DNA of 54,677 nucleotides from JAWXBG01 sp044375415 (GCA_044375415.1 JBILMS010000016.1:1-54677), one strand, 5' to 3'. Shown: positions 8,712 to 17,759, counted from the first letter of the stretch. Translations and numbers: made by a program. Notes: generated from the letters alone by a model not told the origin.

Positions 8712-9215
8712 AACGTCTGGTACATTCTAAACGACCTCAATACTCAAACTGCTTTGGGTAATTATGAATTATGAATGATGAATTATGAATGGGGGAGCAC
8801 GTTTTGATTGACGTATCGTTTCTATAAACGCGAATTTCCCTTTCCCTTGTTCTTTCCGTTTTTAGTATCGCGAAGGTGCGAAATGTTTAAGCAAAGGTGC
8901 GCAATGGGAAATGTAAAATTGAAAGTGGAAAATGCAAAATGGAGGGGCTTGCGTTTTCATACTTAGTCATGGCGAAAGGTGGCGAGACTCCTTATTCTCA
9001 GTTCTTGTGACTACTTTCATCTTAGATAAACGAAAACAATCTTAATTCTTAATACTTTGTACTTAATACAATCTCTGCCTTCTTTGTGAAATTCTTCCGA
9101 AGTTCCCTCCGTGTTAAAAAAGATCAGATCTTCTCGCGACCACAAATCATCTCAGATAAACGGAATCAATCTCAATACGTAATTAGTATTATAAATTCTG
9201 TAAAAAAGTTTGATA
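8712..9215. other. Gene-free stretch with decayed repeat copies
   Basis: No convincing coding frame was found here. The stretch holds a local AATTATGAAT-type tandem repeat (about 8760-8791) and a segment around 8906-8940 (GGGAAATGTAAAATTGAAA then AAATGCAAAAT) that recurs at 9916-9944. It also holds one copy of a CTTAGATAAACG...CTTAATAC repeat near 9018-9073, related to the copies at 9151 and 10075. It appears to be non-coding DNA made of old duplications. Confidence 0.6.
9099..9172. repeat. Direct repeat, left copy (partner at 10021-10095)
   Basis: This segment runs from GAAGTTCCCTCCGTGTT to GGAATCAATCT. It matches 10021-10095 with only small differences in the A-rich middle. The final 45 bp (9128-9172 versus 10051-10095) are identical. 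The two copies are in the same orientation and bracket the small gene at 9216-9846. Confidence 0.85.
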
Positions 9216-9846
9216 TCACAGCTCCACACTAGCCCAACGCGATTGCCAACCATTTGAATGCATATTTTTAAAATCTCTAAGTCCTACCTTCCAATCATTT
9301 GAAACTAACCAGTATTCTGGACTGATCCTATTATTGTTATTTCCTTTTCTTATTTCTTCTAATAAGTATGGACAACTCCTTTTTGCAATATCCAGATAAA
9401 CATTTTCGAAGAACTCGAAGAATACGATTGTTGTTATCGTAGACTTTGCCGTTAACAGAAATGTTCTGAGACCATGATCCAGGTATTGATAGATACCTTG
9501 TCGAACTATCCTTTAACAAAATAAGAACAATTCCACGGACTCCAATGAAATCTTCAATTTTAACCGAGTCAATTGCAATTCGTTCGGAATACCGGTTATA
9601 CTCCCTGCAGATTCTTTCAATTGATTTTTCTTCATAAATATCAAAATCGCACGCAGCTGGTGCCGATGTCTGAAGTCTATAGATTAAGTCTAAAAGCGTT
9701 CTGGTTGGACTTCCAGAGGTAAAGTAGGTTTCGGAGATATATTTTATACGTATAATGTCATTCGCAGAAATAATATCCTGACATACCCCCATATAGGAGA
9801 TAAAAATAATGGGAAAGCAGAAATACTTTAGATTCATTTTCGCCAC
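9216..9846 (-). pseudogene. Frameshifted small secreted protein of unknown function
   Basis: The first frame (9337-9846; start at 9846, or more likely at 9837 as 'MNLKYFCFPIIFISYMGVCQ') has a signal peptide and good coding character to 'NGKVYDNNN'. A second frame, not reported as an open frame from its own start, then continues the coding character: 'VFFEFFENVYLDIAKRSC', 'PYLLEEIRKGNNNN', 'SPEYWLVSNDWKVGLRDF', 'NGWQSRWASVEL', stopping at 9216-9218. One base must be skipped near 9422-9440 (around CGTATTC on the coding strand) to join them, giving about 209 residues. The joined C-terminus is rich in W, Y and charged residues, unlike random sequence. No family was recognised. The gene lies between two direct repeats and may be an inserted, decaying cassette, or the shift may be a sequencing error. 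Confidence 0.6.
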
Positions 9847-10020
9847 AATTTAGGTCATACAAAAGTATAATTTTCCATTTTTTTGGAGCCCAAAGTTTCC
9901 GAAGAAAGCCCAAAGGGGAAATGTAAAATTGAAAAATGCAAAATGTGACTTTGCGTTCCATTTGAAATTCTACCGCTCTGAAAGAGCACCATACCCTCCG
10001 TGTTCTCTGTGGATTCTTCA

Positions 10021-10095
10021 GAAGTTCCCTCCGTGTTTAAAAAAAAACGTATCTTCTCGCGACCACAAATCATCTCAGATAAACGGAATCAATCT
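10021..10095. repeat. Direct repeat, right copy (partner at 9099-9172)
   Basis: This is the right-hand copy of the 74-bp direct repeat, with an identical 45-bp core. It is followed by TTAATACATAATACATAATTCTTAATAC, cut here as an A+T-rich run at 10096-10125, which also resembles 9041-9070. The 9847-10135 interval otherwise has no convincing gene. Confidence 0.85.
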
Positions 10096-10135
10096 TAATA
10101 CATAATACATAATTCTTAATACAATCCACAAACCC

Positions 10136-10885
10136 CTATTTCCGAAGCATCTTCTTCGCTTCACCGATCCCAATCAAAACTTCCGGACTTTCTTCGAAGA
10201 CGGTTCCGATGACTACGACGTCTGCTCCCGATTGCCAGGCCAGTTCAGCTGCTTCCGAGGAGCGAATTCCTCCACCTACTATCAAGGGAACTTCAACGGA
10301 TTTTCTTACCGCAGAAATCATTTCTTGTGAAACAGGTTTTGCTGCACCACTTCCTCCATCGAGATACATGCAACTCAAACCTAACATCTCACCGGCCATA
10401 GCTGTTACCGCAGCAATTTCCGGTTTGTTGTATGGTATGGGTAATGTTCCGCTGATGTAAGATGCAGTGGTTGCTTTTCCGCAATCGACCAACATGTAAC
10501 CCGTAGATATAGATTCTAATTTTTTTCGACGTATGGAAGAAGCGGCCAAAACATGTTGACCAATCAACAGTTCGGCATTTCTACCCGATATAAGAGATAA
10601 CAATAATATAGCATCTGCCTCGCCGGAAATTTGTTGAACACCTCCGGGAAAAATTACAAGTGGCAGTTTCGTTTTGGATTTCAAATAGGCAATCGACTCG
10701 TGAAAATGGTCTTCAACAAGAAGACTTCCTCCCACCAAAATCAGATCAACTTCGGAGTAATGAATAAGCTCGAGATGACGATCCAACTCATCCCGATTTG
10801 CGAGATGATCCGGATCGAGCAAGACAGCTAACCATTTCTGTCCGTGCTTTTTTGCTTCAATGAGCTGTTTAAATACCCCTGCCAT
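10136..10885 (-). CDS. Geranylgeranylglyceryl/heptaprenylglyceryl phosphate synthase (PcrB-like)
   Basis: This TIM-barrel prenyltransferase joins sn-glycerol-1-phosphate to a long prenyl diphosphate, the ether-bond step known from archaeal lipids and also present in many Bacteroidetes (group II GGGPS). Visible motifs are 'WLAVLLDPDHL' near the N-terminus, 'LILVGGSLLV', 'LPLVIFPGG', 'MYLDGGSGA' and the phosphate-binding 'PLIVGGGIRSSEAA' plus 'GADVVVIGTVFEE'. The longer frame starts at 10990, but ATG 10885 gives a standard length of about 249 residues and begins 5 nt after an exact TACATTTG element, so I chose it. The gene is divergent from ftsZ. The exact prenyl donor length cannot be read from sequence by eye. 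Confidence 0.9.
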   Translation of the reverse strand: MAGVFKQLIEAKKHGQKWLAVLLDPDHLANRDELDRHLELIHYSEVDLILVGGSLLVEDHFHESIAYLKSKTKLPLVIFPGGVQQISGEADAILLLSLISGRNAELLIGQHVLAASSIRRKKLESISTGYMLVDCGKATTASYISGTLPIPYNKPEIAAVTAMAGEMLGLSCMYLDGGSGAAKPVSQEMISAVRKSVEVPLIVGGGIRSSEAAELAWQSGADVVVIGTVFEESPEVLIGIGEAKKMLRK

Positions 10886-10890
10886 CGTCG

Positions 10891-10898
10891 CAAATGTA
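10891..10898 (-). promoter_or_regulatory. -7 element TACATTTG, 5 nt before the GGGP synthase start
   Basis: This is an exact match to TAnnTTTG on the minus strand. With initiation a few bases downstream, the transcript would start at or next to the ATG at 10885, so the mRNA is probably leaderless. It also supports the shorter start for the gene. Confidence 0.5.
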
Positions 10899-11090
10899 AG
10901 CATAATCCCGCAGTTGACGGGCATTTTGGTTGGTACAGAAAAAGTGGACGTTACTAACATAGTGACGTTTACTTTTTTGAAAAGATGCATTCAGCAATTG
11001 CCCCGCTTGGTACTTTCTTAGGCCTTTCAAATTATAGGGTACAAAACCTAGCGTTCAAGCCAGTATTAAGTTTAAGTAAAATCGAAAAGA

Positions 11091-12770
11091 ATGATGTTAG
11101 AGAACTCTCTTCGCTTTAATCTTCCTAAGGAGAACTCGTCCATGATCAAAGTGATCGGTGTAGGCGGCGGCGGATCAAATGCCGTTAATTACATGTATGA
11201 GCAAGGAATTAAAGGTGTTGACTTTATCGTGTGCAACACAGACGCCCAAGCTCTGGATATGAGCCCGGTGCCATATAGAATTCAATTGGGCTCGACTCTT
11301 ACAGAGGGTCGTGGTGCAGGATCTATCCCCGAGGTAGGCCGAAATGCAGCCATCGAAAATCTGGAAGATGTAATGACCCTCATAAGCACCAATACCAACA
11401 TGGTTTTCGTTACTGCCGGTATGGGTGGCGGAACAGGTACGGGCGCTGCTCCGGTGATTGCACGTGCTGCCAAAGAAAGAGGCATGCTCACTGTGGGTAT
11501 CATCACAGTTCCTTTCCTTTTCGAAGGAAAAAAGAGGAATGTACAAGCCGAACAAGGTATCAAAGAAATGAGAGATGCTGTGGATACTCTCCTCATCATC
11601 CGCAACGATAAACTCCGCGAATTGTATGGAAACCTCACACTGAAGCAGGCTTTTAGTCATGCAGATGAGGTGCTTTGTACTGCCGCAAAAGGTATTGCCG
11701 AAGTAATTACACTTACCGGCACGGTAAACGTCGATATGAACGACGTGAAAACAGTAATGAAAAATAGCGGTGTAGCTATTATGGGTAGCGGTCGCGCAAG
11801 TGGCGAAGGCCGCGCTCAACGTGCTGTTCAAATCGCACTCGAATCACCGCTACTAAACGACAACGATATTCACGGTGCAAACTTCATCTTGCTCAACGTT
11901 ACTTTCGGTAACGACGAACTCTTGATGGACGAAATCGCCGAAATCACAGATCATATCCAAAACCAAGCAGGTCAAAGCGCTGAAGTGATTTGGGGTTATG
12001 GTTCAGATGACACGCTCGGGGATGATATCTGCGTAACGGTGATCGCTACCGGATTTATTGCTAAAACCGTAGATCAAGTTTTGCCACAAGCTCCTATGGA
12101 GCAAAAAAAAATGTGGTTGGAAACTCAAGCTGCTGAAGTAACACAGAAAGTTGAGAAACCAACGCAGCCTGCAACAACCCCGATAAATGATACTCCTGTT
12201 GCGAAAGAAGAGACTCCTGTAGTTGACGAAACAGAGCCATTTATTTTTATTGTAGAGAAACCTCGCGAAATAGAATTTGATATTCCCGTTCAGAACAAAG
12301 TGGAAGAGGCTCAACCAAGTCTTTTCGAATCTGAAGCTGATGCTATCCCTGAATTGAGCAATCTGAAGTACAACGCTGAGAACGTTGTGACGGAGGATAA
12401 ACCAACTTACTTTAGTTTAGAAGAAGAAGAGCAAGTTCAAAATCTTGCACCTACAACTCCGGTTGACAATCTTCCTATTCGTGAAGATGTGCGTGGCATG
12501 GATCGTCCGTCCCGCACGGAGTTGATGGCTCGTAACAAAGATCGCGAAATGAGAATTCGCGAGTTCACCCACAAGATGAAGACGCCAAGCGGAATTAATG
12601 ACCTGGAATCAGAACCCGCTTTTGTTCGTCGCAAAATTTCTCTCGAAGGTGGAGCTAAAAGCAGCGATAGTCAAGTGTCTCGTTTTTCTCTGAATGAAAC
12701 CACAGACGAAAATGGGCACAAGAAAATCGAACTGCGCGACAATCCTTTTCTACACGATAATGTAGACTAA
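11091..12770 (+). CDS. ftsZ: Cell division protein FtsZ
   Basis: This 559-residue tubulin-like GTPase polymerises into the Z-ring. The GTPase core shows 'IKVIGVGGGGSNAVNYM' (19-35), 'CNTDAQAL' (48-55), the tubulin signature 'GGGTGTG' (112-118) and the T7-loop region 'VNVDMNDVKTVMKNSG'. A long acidic linker (about 340-500) precedes the C-terminal peptide, which ends 'NPFLHDNVD', a form typical of Bacteroidetes FtsZ. The protein is longer than the roughly 380 residues of E. coli FtsZ because of the linker, as in relatives. Start ATGATG at 11091/11094. It stands alone: no ftsA, ftsQ or mur genes are adjacent. A bidirectional terminator follows. Confidence 0.97.
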   Translation: MMLENSLRFNLPKENSSMIKVIGVGGGGSNAVNYMYEQGIKGVDFIVCNTDAQALDMSPVPYRIQLGSTLTEGRGAGSIPEVGRNAAIENLEDVMTLISTNTNMVFVTAGMGGGTGTGAAPVIARAAKERGMLTVGIITVPFLFEGKKRNVQAEQGIKEMRDAVDTLLIIRNDKLRELYGNLTLKQAFSHADEVLCTAAKGIAEVITLTGTVNVDMNDVKTVMKNSGVAIMGSGRASGEGRAQRAVQIALESPLLNDNDIHGANFILLNVTFGNDELLMDEIAEITDHIQNQAGQSAEVIWGYGSDDTLGDDICVTVIATGFIAKTVDQVLPQAPMEQKKMWLETQAAEVTQKVEKPTQPATTPINDTPVAKEETPVVDETEPFIFIVEKPREIEFDIPVQNKVEEAQPSLFESEADAIPELSNLKYNAENVVTEDKPTYFSLEEEEQVQNLAPTTPVDNLPIREDVRGMDRPSRTELMARNKDREMRIREFTHKMKTPSGINDLESEPAFVRRKISLEGGAKSSDSQVSRFSLNETTDENGHKKIELRDNPFLHDNVD

Positions 12771-12783
12771 AGAACCCTATATA

Positions 12784-12844
12784 CCGGTTTCATTCTCCAG
12801 AAACCGGACTATAAAAAAAACCACCGCAAGGTGGTTTTTTTTTT
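12784..12844. terminator. Stem-loop plus bidirectional intrinsic terminator after ftsZ
   Basis: A first stem-loop pairs CCGGTTT (12784-12790) with AAACCGG (12801-12807). The second is a textbook intrinsic terminator: AAAAAAAA, then CCACC-GCAA-GGTGG (12821-12834), then nine or more T. The flanking A and T runs let it work on both strands, for ftsZ on the plus strand and for the convergent deiminase gene on the minus strand. The rest of 12845-12989 shows nothing coding. Confidence 0.9.
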
Positions 12845-12989
12845 ACTCGAATCACGCGATAGAGCTGTATGTTGGTACCTCTGCGATAAATCGATTTCTA
12901 TCGCGTAGATTCGAGAATCCCGCAGCGCTTTCAATTTTAAAATGTTCTAATGCGCAATGCGGGATTTATCTTATTCTTTTTCGAATGGC

Positions 12990-14768
12990 TTACTTGACCA
13001 TCAACGTTTGACTTACTCTGCCGTAAGCAGTTTCAATAACGATGTTGTAAAGACCTGCACTCACATTACGTGCATCGAAAAAATGTTTCTTTTCGCCTCT
13101 GGCAAATTGACCTTCGTAAATCGTGAATACTTTTTGACCAAGCATATCGTACAGATAAATTCCACCATGGGTATTCTCTTTAAAAACAACCGGAACAACA
13201 GTCATGGCACCGGCAGGATTTGGATATACGTTTCCAAAATCAAAACCGATTGGTTCATCTACGGATATTATATCGCCGATCACATCAAATGACCAGTATC
13301 CTTCAGGTGCAGGCATTGGACGTACTTGCACTTTGCCCGTGGTGGCTTCACCTCTCACGTAATAATAAACGGTTGTTCCCCATGCTTGTGTTGGTATGTT
13401 GGCAGTCCATATATTATTGCCGGCATCTGTCATAGCTACTTCCAGATAGTCCGCATCAATCTCTGTTTTCCAGTAGAGAGTTCCGCTGGCTACTCCGTCG
13501 CGGTGATTCATGTATGCGTTTACTATGTATGGATTAACGTTGTCTTCTGTATCAGGAAGTGGTTGGTGACTAATTAGCAAAGGGTCTGCAACCCCTACCG
13601 CATGGGTTATGCAATGTATGGCACCACTTGCGGCAATGATCACTTCAGGGTTGTTGTCGCAATCGATACTTATAATTTCATATCCCGGCAAAGCTTCTTC
13701 CCAAATGGCTAGGGCTTGCGGATCATAGGTTGTGTTGTACGTGGGCAGAATCACTTTTTTGTTTACGAAAACAGCATTGGTGTATGTTCTGTAGTATGCG
13801 AACGGAGCGTATTCTCCCTGTCCATTGGGAACCATCGGAATCCACACTATTTTATAAGGAGTTCCCCACTTGGAATTGTAATTGCTCAGCACATATTCAA
13901 TGTTCGCATTCAATTGCGGACCGTCGCTTTCGCCTTCCGGAAATTGACCCACTAAAATCGTTTCCTCATCAATCAACTTCATGTGCATATCGATGTGGTG
14001 AATATCATCGTAGGGAAGTGTTTCCATTTTGATGTAACGATCCAATCCCAAATAATCCAACATGATTTGATCTATTTCTTCAGAAGTTTTAACGGTAACG
14101 TCGTAGGGATTATTAAAATCATTTTCATCGAGGATTAATTCCGAAGCGAAGGCTGTTCCAAAACCATCGCACATAAAATTCCCTCCGGTGTTGACAAGAT
14201 CTGCAGGAGCTTGAGTAATACAATAAAGTTCGATCCCCAACTCATTCGCGATGTCTTCAGGAGAAGCATCGTCGTTTGGACGATTTGGTCGATTGTAAAT
14301 CCAATCAACCATAACTAAATCATCTACCTCATTTCCATAAACAGGGTTTCCGGCGTAATCGCGCATCCAAACACTGTCGTAGTTAGAATCGAGAATAGTT
14401 ACATTATCCATGTTATCCAAGGGCCCACCGGCTTGATTGCCCATTAAATATGTTTCAGTGGCATCGACATCTTCGCTTAATATGATTACACGGGTTTCTT
14501 CTTTGGCTTCCCTTACAATTTGTTTCAAGATACCGGGATAAGATGTCCATGCAATAGTGAGTGCCTGAATTTCTTCCCATTCGGCCATTGCTCGAAGGTT
14601 TTCGAAAGGGGGAGGAGTTTCGATACCTCGATTTCCGGAAATTACAAAATCTCCTTCAGTAAGTTGTTGCTTTTCTAAAGGTGTAAATCCAACGGGTAAA
14701 TCTGTTTGTTGTGAAAGTGCAGTAAAGGCACATGTACACATTAGTGCGATTGAAGTAAAAATTCTCAT
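12990..14768 (-). CDS. Secreted peptidylarginine/agmatine deiminase-family protein with T9SS sorting domain
   Basis: This 592-residue protein has a signal peptide (1-19, ending FTALSQ), a deiminase catalytic domain (about 50-400), an Ig-like module (about 425-510, 'GVASGTLYWKTEIDADYLEV') and a type A T9SS sorting domain (about 522-592, 'VYPNPAGAM', 'IYLYDMLGQKVF', 'SAGLYNIVI'). Candidate catalytic residues of the guanidino-group-modifying fold are visible: D137 in 'WMRDYAGNP', H258 and D260 in 'HHIDMH', C386 in 'GAIHCITHAVG', with 'NTGGNF' (193-198). The domain order is that of the secreted Porphyromonas peptidylarginine deiminase. Cytosolic agmatine deiminases share the fold but have no signal or sorting domain. 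The substrate (protein arginine, peptide arginine or agmatine) is not determined by the sequence. Confidence 0.88.
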   Translation of the reverse strand: MRIFTSIALMCTCAFTALSQQTDLPVGFTPLEKQQLTEGDFVISGNRGIETPPPFENLRAMAEWEEIQALTIAWTSYPGILKQIVREAKEETRVIILSEDVDATETYLMGNQAGGPLDNMDNVTILDSNYDSVWMRDYAGNPVYGNEVDDLVMVDWIYNRPNRPNDDASPEDIANELGIELYCITQAPADLVNTGGNFMCDGFGTAFASELILDENDFNNPYDVTVKTSEEIDQIMLDYLGLDRYIKMETLPYDDIHHIDMHMKLIDEETILVGQFPEGESDGPQLNANIEYVLSNYNSKWGTPYKIVWIPMVPNGQGEYAPFAYYRTYTNAVFVNKKVILPTYNTTYDPQALAIWEEALPGYEIISIDCDNNPEVIIAASGAIHCITHAVGVADPLLISHQPLPDTEDNVNPYIVNAYMNHRDGVASGTLYWKTEIDADYLEVAMTDAGNNIWTANIPTQAWGTTVYYYVRGEATTGKVQVRPMPAPEGYWSFDVIGDIISVDEPIGFDFGNVYPNPAGAMTVVPVVFKENTHGGIYLYDMLGQKVFTIYEGQFARGEKKHFFDARNVSAGLYNIVIETAYGRVSQTLMVK

Positions 14769-14840
14769 GTTACAGGTCTTATTGCCTCAAAGATCGTTAA
14801 AATCAACTCACATAAGCAAAGGCAACAAAAACTTAATGTT

Positions 14841-15218
14841 TTACTCGCTGTCAGATCGTTGCAATCCGGCTGTCAGGATTCCAACAATAAAAAGGATCAT
14901 AGAAGGCCCAAGGCTTATAATGCTGAGCTTAAGTATCCCAAAAATGGAAAGACAAACCACGATCATCAGACCTATATTCCCTAGGAAATAGGCCCATTCA
15001 AATAATTTGCGGGGTTTGCGAAAAAAGCGAACTGAAAGGCGCACCGATGCAAAAACCATGGCGCCGGACATAATTAGGATTGCTCCGGGCACATGAAGTA
15101 AATTCAATCCAAATCCTACGATAAACAGTAGTGCCGGAAACACCTGCCAGAATTTCGATTCTTTGGATTCGCGTTGCTGATCATCGAATTTGTCGAGGAT
15201 ATTTTCATTTTCACTCAA
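14841..15218 (-). CDS. Small membrane protein of unknown function
   Basis: This 125-residue protein has a charged cytosolic N-terminus ('ENENILDKFDDQQRESKESKF') followed by four hydrophobic segments at about 26-45, 47-62, 75-93 and 97-117, with a basic 'FFRKPRK' loop between the second and third. It begins 11 bp after the DUF5686 gene stop, so the two are probably cotranscribed. I recognise no family. The protein may be an inner-membrane companion of the DUF5686 protein, but only the operon supports that. Confidence 0.75.
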   Translation of the reverse strand: MSENENILDKFDDQQRESKESKFWQVFPALLFIVGFGLNLLHVPGAILIMSGAMVFASVRLSVRFFRKPRKLFEWAYFLGNIGLMIVVCLSIFGILKLSIISLGPSMILFIVGILTAGLQRSDSE

Positions 15219-15229
15219 GGGAAACGTAT

Positions 15230-17662
15230 TTAGAATGACAATGAAACGGAGATCTTACCTGCAATATTTTCTATGGTCTTATCAAATGCATAAGGCCCAT
15301 ATCGATAGAAAACACCCAATCCAAAGGCCGTGAAGTTCGAATTCAGCAGTCTGTCCACTTGTAAGCCGCTTTCCTGATATCCCTGTATAGCTTGTTTGAA
15401 CTTTGCATTTTGCTTTTCGGCATATTTCATTTCTCCCCAAAGCATGTTGTGCACTAATATAAATTCGGGTTTGAAATTCTTAGATTTATAAAGGAGATTT
15501 TTAAAATTATGTCGCAAATGCACGCCTACAAATTGTGAGTGCATGAACTCGTTTACCCTCATGGTTTCGAATGCAAAGGGAGATGCAATTCCGACGAATC
15601 TATTTTTGTCGTAATTGATATTGTTGGATCCTTGGGCATTATAGAGCAAAGTGAGCGGTGTATTATCCGGGTTATAACCGGTGTTAACACGCATGGTAAA
15701 ATGACCGAGATTTTTGATCTTAAAAGTTTTTTCTGTTGCGAAATCAATTCGATTGAAATTAATTTCTCCTTCACCCATAGAATCCCAACCTCGCGTAAAA
15801 CGTGCCCACAAAATGGGCCATCTGCCACCCAAGCGTATTTCACGATTGCCCATGCGAGCAAGTTTTTCGCCCGGAGCGTAGCGAAGTAAAAACCCGGTTG
15901 TGAATGTAGAAAATGAGTTTCGACTTACACTCGCTAGATCACTTGTTGCATATTCATGTTCTATATTCTTAAACATTTTGGTGAATGTTTCTTCTGCAAA
16001 TAAGGTTCCGGTGAGATTGCCAATCAATCGACCGTTGAACTTCACGCCTTTCTTCTCGTAGCGATCCATGCGGTTTACAAGAAGTTGATAGTAATTGTTT
16101 ACACGCGACAAATCTTCACGGGCAAGTTGATTCCCGCCTGTTTCATGAACGTCATTTTCGTAAAATACTTCTGTCCATAAATTGCGTTTTTTATAGATGT
16201 GAACTCTAAAATTGCCACCAAATTTCGTATGGGTATCGCGGAATCCGTAGCCATAATAACCGGATAGAACCATTTTTTTGGAGACCTTATCGCTGGTCCC
16301 CAAACCAATTCCCAATCGCAAACCTTCATACTCGTTATATCGAATAAGACGATTCATATCGAGGTTTATAGGCCCTAGGGGTATCATACCGGTCGACATG
16401 ATTTGGGCCATGGTTACAAAACGATCGAAATTTTCTTTCTTTCCAATACTATCAACTACGTGGTAAGTTTTTAATTCTCTATCATCTAGTGTACTTACCC
16501 TGTAGGCGTTCCAAACCGAATCCGGTTGTGAGAGAGCGTCTTTGGACATTTGCAATGTGACCGGCGTAAAATCTCTCACCCGCATCTCTTCTCCAACCTT
16601 TATGTTTTTCAAATAGGAACGTCCAATTCCCACCAACGGAAAATTATTGACTTTGGCAAAAGGTAAACTCAGGAATGAATTGAGTTGCACGGGAAACCAC
16701 TTTATACCGCCAATCTTCTCATACATCTGCTGAATTTTGATAGAAAACCCGGCGGAATCATTGGGCTCGGCAATCACATTTTGAAGTGCGTATCCATCCG
16801 TGTTAATGAATAACTGCCCTTTCATGCCATCGAAATTTTTATTTTTTCTAGGTCGAAAGGACAGGGTGAAAACAGTATCTGTGTTCACAAAAGTAGTGTC
16901 CTCAATTATAAAGAGGTATTTGTTGTAGCTATTGTTGGCTAAAGGACTTAGGTAACTCACCGAAAGGATATTCACCATTTCTCCGTAAAAAGAAAAAGAC
17001 TGAAGTTGCGTTCCGAGCAATGCGAAATCGGGATTTTTAAGTCCTGAAACCCTCGAGGCAACTATTGTTTCCTCACTTCTATTGGGTGGCATGAACTTCC
17101 GTTGGCTAGCACTCTCCATTAAAAAAATATGTTGCTCTTGGAAGAAGTCTATCATTTCTTTATTCGAGCTATCAAGGGAGTTGTATTTCACCGGATCATG
17201 GTACAGGGCTGTATCTATTTCGGCCGTAAAAATGAGTTTGTTGTAGCTGTCATAACTAAAAGTCTCCTCGCCTTCAGGATCGTTAAGTTTTTTATTTTCA
17301 ATGGCATTTTTTATAATACGTTCGGCAGGATTCACTCCGGGACGAATAACGACTTCACCTAATACAACACTTTTTCGTTGCATGGGTATTGTAAGATCGG
17401 TCTGTGAAGTCGAATATGTTCGACGCATGGTTTCGTAACCGATGTAATTAAAAACTACGGTTTCGTTGCTCATTACGGTCAGCTCAAATCGTCCGTCGAT
17501 ATCAGAATAAGTTCCCCTGTCAGATTCAAGGGCAGCAATGGCCACAAAGGCCAGAGATTCTCCGGTCTCTGCATCAACTAATCTGCCTTGTACGGTAATC
17601 TGAGCGGCAGAACTTAAAAAAGTTAGAAGCAGAATAGAAAGTATCGAGAACACCTTTTTCAT
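15230..17662 (-). CDS. DUF5686 outer-membrane protein with carboxypeptidase-regulatory-like domain
   Basis: This 810-residue protein has a signal peptide (1-20, 'FSILSILLLTFLSSAAQ'), a carboxypeptidase-regulatory-like domain (about 21-105: 'VQGRLVDAETGESLAFV', 'DGRFELTV', 'IGYETMRRTY'), and a long DUF5686 region with 'VVIRPGVNPAERIIKNAIENK' (in two parts) and many alternating hydrophobic segments in the last 400 residues, ending 'GKISVSLSF', as in an outer-membrane barrel. The fold resembles TonB-independent surface proteins common in Bacteroidetes; no substrate is known. The upstream region (17663-17763) is shared with the divergent radical SAM gene and holds a small hairpin, GGTAG-TTTGAG-CTACC (17686-17701). 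Confidence 0.88.
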   Translation of the reverse strand: MKKVFSILSILLLTFLSSAAQITVQGRLVDAETGESLAFVAIAALESDRGTYSDIDGRFELTVMSNETVVFNYIGYETMRRTYSTSQTDLTIPMQRKSVVLGEVVIRPGVNPAERIIKNAIENKKLNDPEGEETFSYDSYNKLIFTAEIDTALYHDPVKYNSLDSSNKEMIDFFQEQHIFLMESASQRKFMPPNRSEETIVASRVSGLKNPDFALLGTQLQSFSFYGEMVNILSVSYLSPLANNSYNKYLFIIEDTTFVNTDTVFTLSFRPRKNKNFDGMKGQLFINTDGYALQNVIAEPNDSAGFSIKIQQMYEKIGGIKWFPVQLNSFLSLPFAKVNNFPLVGIGRSYLKNIKVGEEMRVRDFTPVTLQMSKDALSQPDSVWNAYRVSTLDDRELKTYHVVDSIGKKENFDRFVTMAQIMSTGMIPLGPINLDMNRLIRYNEYEGLRLGIGLGTSDKVSKKMVLSGYYGYGFRDTHTKFGGNFRVHIYKKRNLWTEVFYENDVHETGGNQLAREDLSRVNNYYQLLVNRMDRYEKKGVKFNGRLIGNLTGTLFAEETFTKMFKNIEHEYATSDLASVSRNSFSTFTTGFLLRYAPGEKLARMGNREIRLGGRWPILWARFTRGWDSMGEGEINFNRIDFATEKTFKIKNLGHFTMRVNTGYNPDNTPLTLLYNAQGSNNINYDKNRFVGIASPFAFETMRVNEFMHSQFVGVHLRHNFKNLLYKSKNFKPEFILVHNMLWGEMKYAEKQNAKFKQAIQGYQESGLQVDRLLNSNFTAFGLGVFYRYGPYAFDKTIENIAGKISVSLSF

Positions 17663-17751
17663 GGATGCGAATATGACGGTTATATGGTAGTTTGAGCTAC
17701 CAATTTTAATGCAATAAAGTCAAATACAAAAATAGCTTCCGGTCGAAGCAA

Positions 17752-17759
17752 TATCTTTG
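17752..17759 (+). promoter_or_regulatory. -7 element TATCTTTG, 4 nt before the radical SAM GTG start
   Basis: This is an exact TAnnTTTG match. It ends 4 nt before the GTG at 17764, so initiation would fall at about the start codon and the mRNA would have no leader or ribosome binding site. No TTTG lies at the expected -33 position. Confidence 0.5.

Noticed and set aside
11175..11831. 218-codon minus-strand open frame inside ftsZ
   Set aside because: It is fully antisense to the conserved GTPase core of ftsZ, is rich in Cys and His in a random pattern, and shows no family motif. Coding bias of the opposite strand explains it.
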